64,000 nt of DNA from Hymenobacter aerilatus. Its GTDB lineage: Bacteria; Bacteroidota; Bacteroidia; Cytophagales; Hymenobacteraceae. The DNA is taken from NCBI RefSeq assembly GCF_022921095.1, contig NZ_CP095053.1, forward strand, positions 4,940,501-5,004,500, written 5' to 3'. Below the pieces are notes generated by a model that saw only the letters and a list, made by a program, of their open reading frames with translations, was not told the origin of the DNA and did not search any database. The translations under genes were made by a program, and so were the position numbers. This document shows, piece after piece, positions 23,098-32,113 of this stretch. The first letter of the stretch is position 1, and each line of letters begins with the position of its first letter.

Positions 23098-24138
23098 TTA
23101 TACAGGCACCCCTAGACGCTCACGTACTACGGGCGCTACTTCCTTGCCGAATAGCTCCGTAGAACGCATTACCTGCTCGTGCGCCATGCCTTCAAGCATT
23201 AACTGGCCGAGGAACCGCGTGTTGCCGAAAAGCTGACTGATGTAGAGTAGCTTGTCGATAATCTCCTGTGGACTGCCTACTAGTAATGGCCCCTGCGGCC
23301 CGCGCAAATAGTCGAACTGCGCCCGCGACATGGGCGACCAACCTCGTTCGCGGCCAATGCGATTCATTACGGTAGCGTAGGCCGGGAAAAACTCATCAGC
23401 AGCCTGTTGAGAATTTTTGGCTACGTGAAAGTGGCAATTAAGGCAGAGAGGCAGGGTATCCGGGTCGTGGCCGGCCTCTTGGGCCGCACGACGGTAGAGG
23501 TCGGCAAAGGCCACATACTGGGCCGGGGCGCCCCCTAAAATAGCAATGGTAAGGCCCAAGCCTAGCGTGCCGGCTCGTTGGGCCGAGGCTGGCGTACCGC
23601 CTACCCCAATCCAGATAGGTAGGCGCGGTTGCACCGGGCGCGGGTACACACCCTTCTGCGTAAAGCTAGGTCGGTGCTTGCCCTGCCAGCTTACAATTTC
23701 CTGCTCATTGATTTTCAGTAGAAGCTCCAGCTTCTCGGCATACAGCGCATCGTAGTGCTTCAGATCATACCCGAAAAGCGGAAACGACTCAATGAAGGAG
23801 CCGCGTCCCGCAATAATCTCGGCCCGACCATTTGAGATAAGGTCGACGGTAGCAAAGTTTTGGAAGGTGCGTACCGGATCGGCCGAGCTAAGCACTGTGA
23901 CGGCACTAGCCAGCCGGATACGCTGGGTAGTGGCCGCCACAGCCGCCAGCACCACTTCCGGCGCTGATACCACATAATCGGGGCGGTGATGCTCGCCTAC
24001 GGCCAGCACATCCAGCCCTACCTCGTCGGCCTGCCGGCCCAAGGCTAGCAGTTCCTGCATGCGTTGTTGGGCGGCGTAGTCCTGGCCGGCTACGTGAGCG
24101 GGGGCCACCTCGCCAAAAGAGCTGATGCCTAGTTCCAT
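23098..24138 (-). CDS. LLM-class flavin-dependent oxidoreductase
   Basis: The 346-residue protein belongs to the bacterial luciferase-like monooxygenase superfamily (TIM barrel, FMN- or F420-dependent). Supporting blocks are LDVLAVGEHHRPDYVVSAPE near the N-terminus, TQRIRLASAVTVLSSADPVRTFQNFATVD, GRAEIIAGRGSF, then LPIWIGVGGTPASAQRAGTLG and GSPQEIIDKLL. The E-H-H motif and the RGSF loop are usual in this group. The substrate is unknown; Bacteroidota lacking F420 would use FMN. The gene is on its own, with a long palindrome after its stop. Confidence 0.88.
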   Translation of the reverse strand: MELGISSFGEVAPAHVAGQDYAAQQRMQELLALGRQADEVGLDVLAVGEHHRPDYVVSAPEVVLAAVAATTQRIRLASAVTVLSSADPVRTFQNFATVDLISNGRAEIIAGRGSFIESFPLFGYDLKHYDALYAEKLELLLKINEQEIVSWQGKHRPSFTQKGVYPRPVQPRLPIWIGVGGTPASAQRAGTLGLGLTIAILGGAPAQYVAFADLYRRAAQEAGHDPDTLPLCLNCHFHVAKNSQQAADEFFPAYATVMNRIGRERGWSPMSRAQFDYLRGPQGPLLVGSPQEIIDKLLYISQLFGNTRFLGQLMLEGMAHEQVMRSTELFGKEVAPVVRERLGVPV

Positions 24139-24215
24139 AAAGTCAGGTAAGCAGTGGATATAGAAGCAGCAAGCTTATAAGCACCTCAAATGTTTTTGGC
24201 GCATAAGCCTTTCGT

Positions 24216-25085
24216 TTAGTCGAGAAAACATGTATCCGTCAGCTCCTCGCTGATTTTCCACAGCTGATGAGCATGTTCTACAGTATTGAAGGCATGCTTC
24301 ACGGCTTTGGTTTGCTTCTTTTCATAGTAGCCACCGCTGATGTCGGCCACCGACGGATCGGAAGCTAGAAAGACGCTGGTCTGGGCGCCTTGCTCCGACG
24401 AAATCATAAACGGACGGGCCACCAGCATAGCCACGGCCATGAGACCAGTACTGTCGCCGCCGAAGCTGCTGGCCACCGCGCCGGGGTGCAGCGCATTGGT
24501 CGTCACATTACGGCTGCCATGGCTGCGTAGCCGCCGCGCCAACTCCTGCGTGAACATGATATTGTACAGCTTCGTGTTGCTGTAAACCCGCAGCGCATTA
24601 AAATGCTGCTCTGATTGAAAGTCGTTTAGATCTGGCTTAGCAAAATGGTAGGCCTCCGACGCTACGTTTACGATACGCGCAACAGGACTTTCCTGCAACA
24701 TGGGGAGTAGCAAACTGGTCAGCAAAAAAGGACCTAGGTGGTTTACTGCTACCCCCATCTCGTACCCCTGCGCAGAGGTTTCTCGCTCTTTTTTTGGCAA
24801 TACTCCCGCGTTGTTTACCAGCACATCGAGGCGAGGGTAGGTGGCTTTGAACTGCGCGGCAGCTTTGCGCACCTGATCTAGGTCAGACAGATCAGCCAGC
24901 AGAATGCCTACCCGGTCGTGGCCCGCGGCGGCTACTACGTCGCGCCGCGCTTGCTCGGCTTTGTCGGGGTTGCGGGCTAGGAGCACTACATAGGCACCCT
25001 GTTTGGCGAGTTCCTGCGCCGTAATCTGTCCAATACCGGAGGTAGCCCCCGTTACGAGAATGGTTTTATCTTGTAAGCTGGTCAT
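24216..25085 (-). CDS. short-chain dehydrogenase/reductase
   Basis: The 289-residue enzyme is a classical SDR: nucleotide-binding TGATSGIG (residues about 12-19), LVNNAGVLP, catalytic Ser in VNVASEAYHF and YSNTK with the catalytic Tyr and Lys. The arrangement after the active site (LHPGAVASSFGGD) resembles retinol-dehydrogenase/WWOX-like members. It would interconvert an alcohol and a ketone with NAD(P)H; the substrate cannot be inferred. The cofactor-choosing residue region (LLARNPDKAEQ) suggests NADP, since Arg follows the second strand. Confidence 0.9.
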   Translation of the reverse strand: MTSLQDKTILVTGATSGIGQITAQELAKQGAYVVLLARNPDKAEQARRDVVAAAGHDRVGILLADLSDLDQVRKAAAQFKATYPRLDVLVNNAGVLPKKERETSAQGYEMGVAVNHLGPFLLTSLLLPMLQESPVARIVNVASEAYHFAKPDLNDFQSEQHFNALRVYSNTKLYNIMFTQELARRLRSHGSRNVTTNALHPGAVASSFGGDSTGLMAVAMLVARPFMISSEQGAQTSVFLASDPSVADISGGYYEKKQTKAVKHAFNTVEHAHQLWKISEELTDTCFLD

Positions 25086-25219
25086 GAAGCGAAGAGAATA
25101 GAAGCGTGAGAGTCTGTGCAGCAGTGTACGCGCGGCCGGTTGCTATCGATTAGGTTTGCTGCGAAAACCTGTTGTGCTTCGCCCACGAGCCGGGGCTATT
25201 TCCGATATTTGCGCTGCGT

Positions 25220-25999
25220 ATGTCCATTCTGCTCTCGGTTGTCATCATCACCTTCAACGAAGAGGCCATCATTGCCCGCTGCTTAGCAGCAGTGCAGGGT
25301 GTAGCCGATGAGGTAGTGGTGGTCGACTCCTACTCTACTGATCGCACCGTGGCTATTTGCGAGGCGCACGGAGCACGGGTGATACAGCACGCATTTGCTG
25401 GCTACGTGGCACAGAAGAACTACGCTACCGCCCAGGCCCAGTACAACCACGTCTTGCAACTGGACGCTGATGAGGTACTAACCGACGAGCTGCGCCAAAG
25501 TATCCAGCAAGTCAAAGCCAACTGGTCGGCAGCAGCGGGCTTCATGCTCAAGCGCCTCACCAATTATTGCGGCACCTGGGTGCGTCATGGTGGCTGGTAC
25601 CCCGACCGCAAGCTACGCCTCTACGACCGGCGTCTGGGTAGTTGGACGGGCTTGCTACTACACGAGCAGTATAATGTAGCGCCTAACCAAGCCATAGGAG
25701 AGCTAACGGGAGACTTACTACACTACTCCTATACCTCAGTGGAGCAGCATGTGGCGCAGCTAAACCGCTTCACGAGTATTGCGGCCGAAGAGCTGGCCTT
25801 GCGCGGCAAAACCCGCGTTACGCCATTTCATCTAGTGCTGAAGCCCATCTGGAAATTTGTACACGGTTACTTTTTACAATTGGGACTGTTGGATGGATTT
25901 GCTGGGTTGAGCATTGCCACTATTTCGGCGTGGGGCGTATTTCTGAAATTTGCCAAGCTGCGTACGCGCGCTTCTATCCATGAAAACCTTCCTCATTAG
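25220..25999 (+). CDS. GT2 family glycosyltransferase (LPS core KdtX/WaaE-like)
   Basis: From ATG 25220 the protein has 259 residues. The GT-A fold signature is clear: SVVIITFNEEAIIARCLAAV, DEVVVVDSYSTDRTV and the metal-binding region VLQLDADEVLT. YCGTWVRHGGWYPDRKLRLYDRR is typical of the group that adds a glucose-type sugar to the LPS inner core. A hydrophobic C-terminal segment (FVHGYFLQLGLLDGFAGL) suggests membrane contact. It overlaps the GT9 gene by 20 nt, so they are one operon for envelope polysaccharide. The start 16 codons inside the longest frame fits the conserved N-terminus. Confidence 0.85.
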   Translation: MSILLSVVIITFNEEAIIARCLAAVQGVADEVVVVDSYSTDRTVAICEAHGARVIQHAFAGYVAQKNYATAQAQYNHVLQLDADEVLTDELRQSIQQVKANWSAAAGFMLKRLTNYCGTWVRHGGWYPDRKLRLYDRRLGSWTGLLLHEQYNVAPNQAIGELTGDLLHYSYTSVEQHVAQLNRFTSIAAEELALRGKTRVTPFHLVLKPIWKFVHGYFLQLGLLDGFAGLSIATISAWGVFLKFAKLRTRASIHENLPH

Positions 26000-27026
26000 C
26001 CGCACCGATGCCATTGGCGATGTGGTGCTCACGCTGCCCGTAGCAGGCTGGCTAAAGCAGGCTTTTCCAGAGTGCCGGGTAATACTACTAGGCCGCACTT
26101 ACACGCAAGCCGTAGCCGACGCCTGCCCTTGGGTGGATGCGTTCCTCAACTTCGACGAGCTATTGGCCCTTCCAATGTCCGGGCAAATCCAGCAACTCCG
26201 GCAGGTGCAGGCTGATGTGGTACTACACGTCTTTCCAAATAAGGTAATAGCCCAACTGGCCCGACTGGCCAGCATCCCAGTGCGGATAGGTACCCGCAAT
26301 CGGTGGTTTCATTGGTTGACGTGTACGAAGCTGGTAGCGCTGAGCCGCCGCAACTCAACGCTGCACGAGGCGCAGCTGAATTTGCATCTGCTGCTCCCCC
26401 TGGGCTACCTTCCCGATTCGCCTTTGAGTAGGGTAGGGGAGTGGGTGCGCTTGCGGCCGCAGGTAGCGCTGCCTGAGGCCCTTCAAGAATCGTTACAGGC
26501 ACGTCGGCCGAACCAGCTGAATATTATCCTGCACCCGCGTAGCCGTGGTAGCGCCCGCGAGTGGGGGCTACCGCATTTCGGTGAATTAGCCCGGCTACTA
26601 CACGCGGCAGGACATCGGGTATGGGTAACCGGTACGGCCGCCGAAGGGGCTGAGCTGACCGAGTGGTTGCAACAGCATCGGCGTTACCTGGCGGCCGACT
26701 TGACGGGTCAGCTCAGCTTGCCGCAGTTCATTGCTTTCATCGCTGCCGCCGATGGGCTGGTGGCGGGTAGCACGGGGCCTCTGCATCTTGCTGCGGCATT
26801 GGGTCGTCATGCGTTAGGACTCTACCCTCCCATCCGGCCTATGCACCCCGGCCGCTGGGCCCCCCTGGGGGCACGCGCCGAGTATCTAGTACTAGACCGT
26901 CCCAATTGTGCCGACTGTCGTCACCAGCCTGCCGCTTGTACCTGCATCAAAGCACTATTGCCACTACAAGTAATGGGTAGGGTAGTAGAGTGGCAGCCTC
27001 ACCCAACGACTACATCAACTTTGTAA
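25980..27026 (+). CDS. GT9 family glycosyltransferase (heptosyltransferase-like)
   Basis: The 348-residue product resembles ADP-heptose:LPS heptosyltransferases: N-terminal MKTFLISRTDAIGDVVLTLP, which is the acceptor-side signature of GT9, and the C-terminal donor region ILHPRSRGSAREWGLPHFGELA followed by DGLVAGSTGPLHLAAALG. A cysteine group near the end (CADCRHQPAACTC) is like that in other GT9 proteins. It acts on the cytosolic face during lipopolysaccharide core assembly. The exact donor sugar is unknown. ATG 25980 overlaps the end of the preceding GT2 gene. Confidence 0.87.
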   Translation: MKTFLISRTDAIGDVVLTLPVAGWLKQAFPECRVILLGRTYTQAVADACPWVDAFLNFDELLALPMSGQIQQLRQVQADVVLHVFPNKVIAQLARLASIPVRIGTRNRWFHWLTCTKLVALSRRNSTLHEAQLNLHLLLPLGYLPDSPLSRVGEWVRLRPQVALPEALQESLQARRPNQLNIILHPRSRGSAREWGLPHFGELARLLHAAGHRVWVTGTAAEGAELTEWLQQHRRYLAADLTGQLSLPQFIAFIAAADGLVAGSTGPLHLAAALGRHALGLYPPIRPMHPGRWAPLGARAEYLVLDRPNCADCRHQPAACTCIKALLPLQVMGRVVEWQPHPTTTSTL

Positions 27027-27052
27027 GCATTTGCTGCGTTATTTGCAGACTT

Positions 27053-28324
27053 ATGCGCGTACCGGCACTGCCACAATTGAAACAGTTATATCAGCAGGGG
27101 CTTCTCTCACAGTACTTATTGCTTCTGGCGTGTTTAGCCGGCGTATCCGGATTATTGGCTTCCCGGGCACTGGTTGCACTTAGTCCGCTTATAGGCATCG
27201 CAGCGGTGCTAGCCAATCCTACCCTGCGAATGGCTATTCCGGTGTGGCTGCGCAACCGAAGTGCTTGGTGGTTGGCGTTGCTCTATGCGTTGCTTCTGCT
27301 TAGTGGCTTCTACACCAGTGCCTGGACAATCTGGCGCCACGAGTTGTACCGTAAGCTGCCTTTCTTGGCAGTGCCGTTGGCTTTTGCGCTGGCCACACCG
27401 CTCAGCTCACGGCAGCGTTATTGGATAGGAGTATTTTTTACGCTGGGGGTTACCGCCGTTGGAATAGCTACAGCCGGGCGCTACTGGCTTTCTCCTGGTG
27501 CTAGCAGCGAGGAGCTACGCGAAGCAACCAACCTGCAATCCGTAACAGGTATTTTTCACATTCATTTTGGGGTGATGCTAGCTATGGCTTGTGCTTTCAG
27601 CGCAGTGCTAGCCCAACGCGCCTATACACCAAGCGGCCGTTGGCTGCTGTGGGGTGGTACCATTGTAAGTGCTTTCATTCTGCACGCCTTAGTATACCGC
27701 ACCGGCCTGTTAGCTTTCTATGCTATATTATCTTTCAACGCGCTGCGTCTGCTGGCTACCCGACGCTGGTGGAAAATAGGTCTTCTGCTACTCGTTGTGC
27801 TGGCAACGGCGCCGGTGGTAGCCTACCATTCCATTCCATCCGTATCTCGCCAAGTGACAGAAAGCCGATACGATATAGCAATGTTTTACGAGCAACGCGA
27901 TATCAACGACTACTCCCTCGCGAAGCGCTTGGCTGCCTGGCAGACAGCCAGCGTAATAGCCCGCAACAATCCGTGGCTCGGAGTAGGCGCGGCCGACGCC
28001 ACCGACGAGATGATGGCGCAATACAGTTGGCATTCATTTGGCCTGACTCCACTCAACCGCGTCATGGTGCACAACCAGTATCTGCATTTTCTCTTGGCCA
28101 GTGGCTTGGTAGGCCTGGGCTTGTGGTTGCTGGTATTGCTGGCTCCATTGGCGCAACCTGCCCTACGGCACAATCCGTACGTGTATAATTTCCTGCTAAT
28201 TCAGGGCGTTGCCATGCTGGTCGATTCTTTGTTGGAAGTTCAGACCAGTTTCAACCTCTTTGTGTTTTGCTACGGCTTTCTGTTGGTAGCCACAGAGCGC
28301 CAGAGGGCAGATTTAACAAAATAA
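27053..28324 (+). CDS. O-antigen ligase/polymerase-like membrane protein
   Basis: The protein of about 423 residues has roughly ten to twelve hydrophobic segments and, between the late helices, a long loop with SLAKRLAAWQTASVIARNNPWLGVGAAD and VHNQYLHFLLASG. That loop pattern is the Wzy_C/WaaL (PF04932) signature; these proteins join O-antigen or related glycans to the lipid A core or polymerise them. Location directly after GT2 and GT9 genes supports a ligase or polymerase role in the same envelope-glycan pathway. ATG 27053 was preferred to an upstream in-frame start that precedes the first helix. Confidence 0.82.
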   Translation: MRVPALPQLKQLYQQGLLSQYLLLLACLAGVSGLLASRALVALSPLIGIAAVLANPTLRMAIPVWLRNRSAWWLALLYALLLLSGFYTSAWTIWRHELYRKLPFLAVPLAFALATPLSSRQRYWIGVFFTLGVTAVGIATAGRYWLSPGASSEELREATNLQSVTGIFHIHFGVMLAMACAFSAVLAQRAYTPSGRWLLWGGTIVSAFILHALVYRTGLLAFYAILSFNALRLLATRRWWKIGLLLLVVLATAPVVAYHSIPSVSRQVTESRYDIAMFYEQRDINDYSLAKRLAAWQTASVIARNNPWLGVGAADATDEMMAQYSWHSFGLTPLNRVMVHNQYLHFLLASGLVGLGLWLLVLLAPLAQPALRHNPYVYNFLLIQGVAMLVDSLLEVQTSFNLFVFCYGFLLVATERQRADLTK

Positions 28325-28408
28325 TGACCTCCGCGAGAAGGTTATTCCATCCATTTGTTTTCTGTCTGCGTACTTTTTCTGCATTTTAAGCCGTAATTTT
28401 TCAGTCTA

Positions 28409-29056
28409 ATGAGCGACTCTCCTGAACGTGTACCTAAGTTGAGCAAAGAAGAGAAAGACCGCCGGTTTCAGGCTGAACTGATGCCCGTAATCGACTCTTT
28501 GTACAATTTTGCCTACCGTCTGACGCTTGACGAAGACGACGCAAACGACCTCGTCCAAGAGACCTATTTAAAGGCCTACCGTTTCTTCGAGTACTTCGAG
28601 CCGGGAACCAACGCCAAAGCGTGGCTGTTCCGCATCCTGAAAAACTCGTTCATCAACGACTTTCGAAAAAAGAGTAAGCAGCCCGCCAAGGTCGACTACA
28701 ACGAAATTGAGGGTTACTACAATTCGGAAGATGTGGAGGCCGAGGGCGACGCGGGTAGCACCTCGTCGGACATGCGGCAGCAAGCCGTGCGTGACCTCAT
28801 CGGGGATGAGGTAGCCCGCGCGCTCAACTCGCTGCCCGTGGACTTTCGTACCGTCATTATCCTCTGCGACCTGGAAGGGTTTACGTATGAGGAAATGGCC
28901 AAAGTACTGGACATTCCTATCGGAACAGTTCGGTCACGCTTGCACCGTGCCCGAAACTTCCTGAAGGAAAAACTTGAAAAATATGCCGAAACAATGGGCT
29001 ATGGCAACTCCAACGATGCGGCAGATGAAGACATTGAAGATAACCCCTCTGAATAA
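28409..29056 (+). CDS. ECF RNA polymerase sigma factor
   Basis: The 215-residue protein is a group IV sigma factor: region 2 (SLYNFAYRLTLDEDDANDLVQETYLKAYRFFEYF is spread over about 30-65), LFRILKNSFINDFRKKSKQ, then region 4 with helix-turn-helix FTYEEMAKVLDIPIGTVRSRLHRAR (about 157-181). It resembles the SigR/SigH group that responds to thiol-oxidative stress in other bacteria. The next gene is its likely anti-sigma factor. A 30-residue acidic tail (DAADEDIEDNPSE) follows region 4. Confidence 0.92.
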   Translation: MSDSPERVPKLSKEEKDRRFQAELMPVIDSLYNFAYRLTLDEDDANDLVQETYLKAYRFFEYFEPGTNAKAWLFRILKNSFINDFRKKSKQPAKVDYNEIEGYYNSEDVEAEGDAGSTSSDMRQQAVRDLIGDEVARALNSLPVDFRTVIILCDLEGFTYEEMAKVLDIPIGTVRSRLHRARNFLKEKLEKYAETMGYGNSNDAADEDIEDNPSE

Positions 29057-29072
29057 CCTTTCTGGCACTGTT

Positions 29073-29360
29073 ATGAAACCAACTGCTACGCCCCTACCCT
29101 CTGCCCAGGCCACTGCTCCTGATGGCCTTGATTGCGAACGTGTAAACACGATTCTAGATCAGATTATTGTAGGCAATGACCCTAGCGTGGAGGATGAAGA
29201 GTACTTCATCAGTCACGCCGAAGACTGCTCTCCTTGCTTCGACAGCATTGAAAAACAGCACATCTTCGTTGATTTTCTGGCGCAGCATGTGGGTCGTAAA
29301 GGTGCTCCTTCTTCGCTTCCGGAAACAATTATGAACCGTTTGCAAGCGAAAATGGTCTAA
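29073..29360 (+). CDS. zinc-binding anti-sigma factor (ZAS type)
   Basis: The 95-residue cytosolic protein has the zinc anti-sigma motif HAEDCSPC, that is H-x3-C-x2-C (His48, Cys52, Cys55), with a further Cys21 upstream. This matches the RsrA/ZAS group, in which oxidation releases zinc and frees the sigma factor. It lies 16 nt after the ECF sigma gene, in the same transcript. The small size and the absence of a membrane helix support a soluble, redox-sensing role. ATG 29073 is the start that begins after the sigma stop. Confidence 0.75.
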   Translation: MKPTATPLPSAQATAPDGLDCERVNTILDQIIVGNDPSVEDEEYFISHAEDCSPCFDSIEKQHIFVDFLAQHVGRKGAPSSLPETIMNRLQAKMV

Positions 29361-29369
29361 TTTTGCCCG

Positions 29370-29954
29370 ATGCAGGGTAAAATTATTGTCTTTTCAGCGC
29401 CGTCCGGAGCCGGTAAAACGACTATCGTTCACCGGCTCATGGATAGGATTCCGGAGCTAAGTTTCTCCATTTCAGCGTGTACGCGCGACCGGCGTGGCCG
29501 TACCGAAGCCAACGGTAAGGATTACCACTTCATTTCCGTAACAGAGTTTCAGGAGAAAATCCGCCACGATGAATTTGTGGAGTGGGAGGAAGTGTATGAA
29601 GGCGCCTTTTACGGTACGCTGAAATCAGAAATTGAGCGCATTTGGTCCGCTGGCCGTCATGCCATTTTGGATGTAGACGTAAAGGGCGGGCTTAGCATCA
29701 AAGAGTTCTATAAAGATCGGGCGCTGGCCATCTTCGTGAAACCACCTTCTGTAGAAGTACTAGAAGCTCGTTTGCGGGGACGTGCTACCGACTCGGCCGC
29801 CAGCATCTCCAGTCGGTTGTATAAGGCTGAGTTTGAGCTAACGTTTGAAGACCGGTTCGACGTAACAGTTGTCAACGACGATTTGGACGAGGCGACAAAC
29901 GAAGCTGAGCGACTGGTGCGTAGCTTCATTACCAGTTCTTCCGACGTACTGTGA
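29370..29954 (+). CDS. gmk: guanylate kinase
   Basis: The enzyme phosphorylates GMP to GDP with ATP. The 194-residue protein shows the P-loop SAPSGAGKTT at the N-terminus, the GMP-binding SFSISACTRDRRGRTEANGKDYHF block, FVEWEEVYEGAFYGT and the lid region LRGRATDSAASISSRL. Length is typical. It follows the anti-sigma gene by 9 nt and overlaps nadD by 4 nt, so nucleotide-metabolism genes share a transcript with the stress-sigma pair. Confidence 0.95.
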   Translation: MQGKIIVFSAPSGAGKTTIVHRLMDRIPELSFSISACTRDRRGRTEANGKDYHFISVTEFQEKIRHDEFVEWEEVYEGAFYGTLKSEIERIWSAGRHAILDVDVKGGLSIKEFYKDRALAIFVKPPSVEVLEARLRGRATDSAASISSRLYKAEFELTFEDRFDVTVVNDDLDEATNEAERLVRSFITSSSDVL

Positions 29955-30541
29955 GTGCTATTGCTCCGAAGGTAGGCTTGCTGTTTGGTTCCTTCAATCC
30001 TATTCATACCGGGCATCTCATTCTGGCGCATTTCATGGCCACGCATACCGACTTGGACGCTGTGTGGTTGATTGTGTCTCCGCAGAGCCCTTTTAAGGTA
30101 GGGCAGGAGCTACTGCCAGAGCAGGCCCGATACGAATTGGTAGAAGCAGCTATTGCCGACAATGGCCAATTGCAGGTATTAGACGTGGAGTTTGCTATGT
30201 CTAAGCCCAATTATACCATTGACACACTGGAAGAACTGCATCAACGCTACCCCCAGCATCAGTTCGTGTTGCTTATGGGAGAAGATAATCTGCCCGGCCT
30301 ACCCCGCTGGAAAGCCGCCGACCGCATCATGGTAGAATACGAAATCTATGTGTATCCGCGTCCGGGTATTGAGGCAACGGTGGTAGCTGGTCCAGCCAAT
30401 GTGCGTATTGTGGATGCACCATTGCTGGACATCTCAGCTACTTTTGTGCGTGATTGTGTACGCACCGGTAAATCCATCCGTTATTTAGTACCTGCTGAAG
30501 TAGAGAAGCGTATTCAGCAAAAAGGCTATTGGAAAGAATAA
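29951..30541 (+). CDS. nadD: nicotinate-nucleotide adenylyltransferase
   Basis: The enzyme makes nicotinic acid adenine dinucleotide in NAD synthesis. The 196-residue protein has the nucleotidyltransferase motif GLLFGSFNPIHTGHL with the HxGH element, SKPNYTIDTLEEL, LLMGEDNLPGLPRWK and the C-terminal ISATFVRDCVRTGKSIRYLVP (I-S-S/A-T-x-x-R). GTG 29951 overlaps the gmk stop as GTGA, which fixes the start. Confidence 0.95.
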   Translation: MSAIAPKVGLLFGSFNPIHTGHLILAHFMATHTDLDAVWLIVSPQSPFKVGQELLPEQARYELVEAAIADNGQLQVLDVEFAMSKPNYTIDTLEELHQRYPQHQFVLLMGEDNLPGLPRWKAADRIMVEYEIYVYPRPGIEATVVAGPANVRIVDAPLLDISATFVRDCVRTGKSIRYLVPAEVEKRIQQKGYWKE

Positions 30542-30572
30542 AAGTAGAAAACGCAAAATTGTTTTTGAACGC

Positions 30573-30608
30573 AAAAGCCCCCGCACTACTTGGTGCGGGG
30601 GCTTTTGT
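30573..30608. terminator. Bidirectional terminator between nadD and frr
   Basis: A perfect 15-bp stem (CAAAAGCCCCCGCAC with its complement) and 6-nt loop separate convergent genes, with T-rich ends on both sides. Confidence 0.9.
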
Positions 30609-30626
30609 ATTAGATTAGCGACATCC

Positions 30627-31190
30627 TCAGATAGTCATAATCTCCGCTTCTTTCTTGCTTACGAGTTCGTCTACCCGCACAATATAAGAATCAGTCGCCT
30701 TCTGGACTTTTGCCTCGGCGTCTTTAATAGCATCTTCCGAAGCTCCTTCTTTTAGCAGTTTCCGCAGTGAGTCATTCACATCTTTGCGAATGCCCCGGAT
30801 GCGTACCTTGCCACTCTCCGATTCGTTTTTCACTTGCTTCACCAAGTCGCGGCGGCGTTCCTGCGTCATAGGCGGAATGTTGAGTCGCACGCCTTCTGCA
30901 TCTGACTGTGGGTTCAAACCCAAGTCACTGTTTTTAATGGCTTTGGCTACCTCACTAATCATGTTTTTTTCCCATGGCTTAATGAAAAGCGTACGGGCAT
31001 CCGGCGTCGAAATATTGGCTACCTGCGCCACGGGGGTAGGTGTGCCATAATAGTCTACCCGCAGCGAATCGAGCATGGCCGGGCTTGCTTTACCTGCCCG
31101 AATGCGGCTTAATTCCACGCCGGTATGTTCCAGGGCTTTACCCATCGATTCTTCGGCTTCGCTTAGGTAAAACTGAATTTCTTCGTCCAT
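30627..31190 (-). CDS. frr: ribosome recycling factor
   Basis: RRF splits the post-termination ribosome with EF-G. The 187-residue protein is a typical RRF: GVELSRIRAGKASPAMLDSL near the N-terminus, VDYYGTPTPVAQVANISTPDARTL is spread over about 45-70, NPQSDAEGVRLNIPPMTQERR, then RIRGIRKDVNDSLRK and the helical end. It lies 99 nt downstream of pyrH on the same strand, the usual pairing, with a possible promoter between. Confidence 0.96.
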   Translation of the reverse strand: MDEEIQFYLSEAEESMGKALEHTGVELSRIRAGKASPAMLDSLRVDYYGTPTPVAQVANISTPDARTLFIKPWEKNMISEVAKAIKNSDLGLNPQSDAEGVRLNIPPMTQERRRDLVKQVKNESESGKVRIRGIRKDVNDSLRKLLKEGASEDAIKDAEAKVQKATDSYIVRVDELVSKKEAEIMTI

Positions 31191-31274
31191 TGGTTAAGAG
31201 AGTTAAATTGAAAGGTTAAAGCTAACGGTTCTGATACGCTAGGAAACAGCACTAGCAAAACCGCTTGTGTTTAA

Positions 31275-31307
31275 CAAAAATACGCAAGGTTACAGGGTAG
31301 ACTGCAA
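31275..31307 (-). promoter_or_regulatory. putative frr promoter
   Basis: On the minus strand TATTTTTG (31275-31282) matches TAnnTTTG, and TTG lies at 31305-31307 with a somewhat long 22-nt spacer. Confidence 0.4.
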
Positions 31308-32051
31308 TGCACTATCCTCCTTATTCTGTACAGGGCTGGGGCCTTCCATGGTTACCAAGGTGCCTACTGTATCGCCTTCAAGAAGCCGTTGTAGGTTACC
31401 GGTCTTATTCATATCAAATACGATAATGGGTAGGTTATTTTCCTTACATAGCGTGAAGGCTGTCATATCCATTACGTTCAGATTTTTCGCCATCACCTCC
31501 TCAAAGGTGATTTCTGGATAGCGCACAGCTGTCGGATCTTTTTCTGGGTCGGCGGTATAAATGCCGTCTACGCGGGTACCTTTCAGTACCACATCTGCTT
31601 CTATCTCAATGGCGCGCAGTGAGGCAGCAGAGTCTGTCGTGAAATAAGGGGAGCCGATACCTGCCCCGAAAATCACTACCCTACCTTTCTCCAAATGGCG
31701 CATTGCCCGCCGCCGTAGGTAGGGCTCACATACTTGTTGAATGGTGAGTCCCGAAAGCAGGCGGGTACTTACATCTAGCTTTTCCAGCGCGCTTTGCAGA
31801 GCCATGGAGTTGATAACGGTAGCTAGCATACCCATGTAGTCCCCTTGCACTCGGTCGAGGCCAAAGGCAGCGGCCTGCACCCCCCGGAAAATGTTGCCCC
31901 CGCCAATTACTACGGCCACCTGCGTGCCCGTGGCCGCTACAGCTTTTATTTCTTCGGCATACTGCATGAGGCGCACGGCGTCGATACCGTACTGTTGCTC
32001 CCCCATCAGGGCCTCGCCGCTCAGTTTCAGCAGGATTCGGTTGTACTTCAA
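31290..32051 (-). CDS. pyrH: UMP kinase
   Basis: This hexameric bacterial uridylate kinase turns UMP into UDP. It belongs to the amino-acid-kinase fold: RILLKLSGEALMG at the start, VVIGGGNIFRG, GDYMGMLATVINSMAL, FGAGIGSPYFTTDSAASLRA and VLKGTRVDGIYTADPEKDP. The 253-residue length includes a short extra C-terminal tail (PSPVQNKEDSALQSTL). It is the first gene of a pyrH-frr unit that starts downstream of a terminator. Confidence 0.96.
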   Translation of the reverse strand: MKYNRILLKLSGEALMGEQQYGIDAVRLMQYAEEIKAVAATGTQVAVVIGGGNIFRGVQAAAFGLDRVQGDYMGMLATVINSMALQSALEKLDVSTRLLSGLTIQQVCEPYLRRRAMRHLEKGRVVIFGAGIGSPYFTTDSAASLRAIEIEADVVLKGTRVDGIYTADPEKDPTAVRYPEITFEEVMAKNLNVMDMTAFTLCKENNLPIIVFDMNKTGNLQRLLEGDTVGTLVTMEGPSPVQNKEDSALQSTL

Positions 32052-32079
32052 AACGAGGAAATGTTAAGATTAAAAAACG

Positions 32080-32110
32080 AGTGGTCAACGGACTACCTCC
32101 GCTGACCACT
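32080..32110 (-). terminator. Terminator of the biotinyl carrier gene
   Basis: AGTGGTCA and TGACCACT with further CGGA/TCCG pairing form a stem. On the minus strand it is followed by a T6 run (32072-32077). Confidence 0.8.
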
Positions 32111-32113
32111 GTA

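Noticed and set aside
29358..29365. TAATTTTG before gmk as a promoter
   Set aside because: It lies five bases before the start codon inside the anti-sigma stop region and lacks a -33 box at 19 nt; probably chance.
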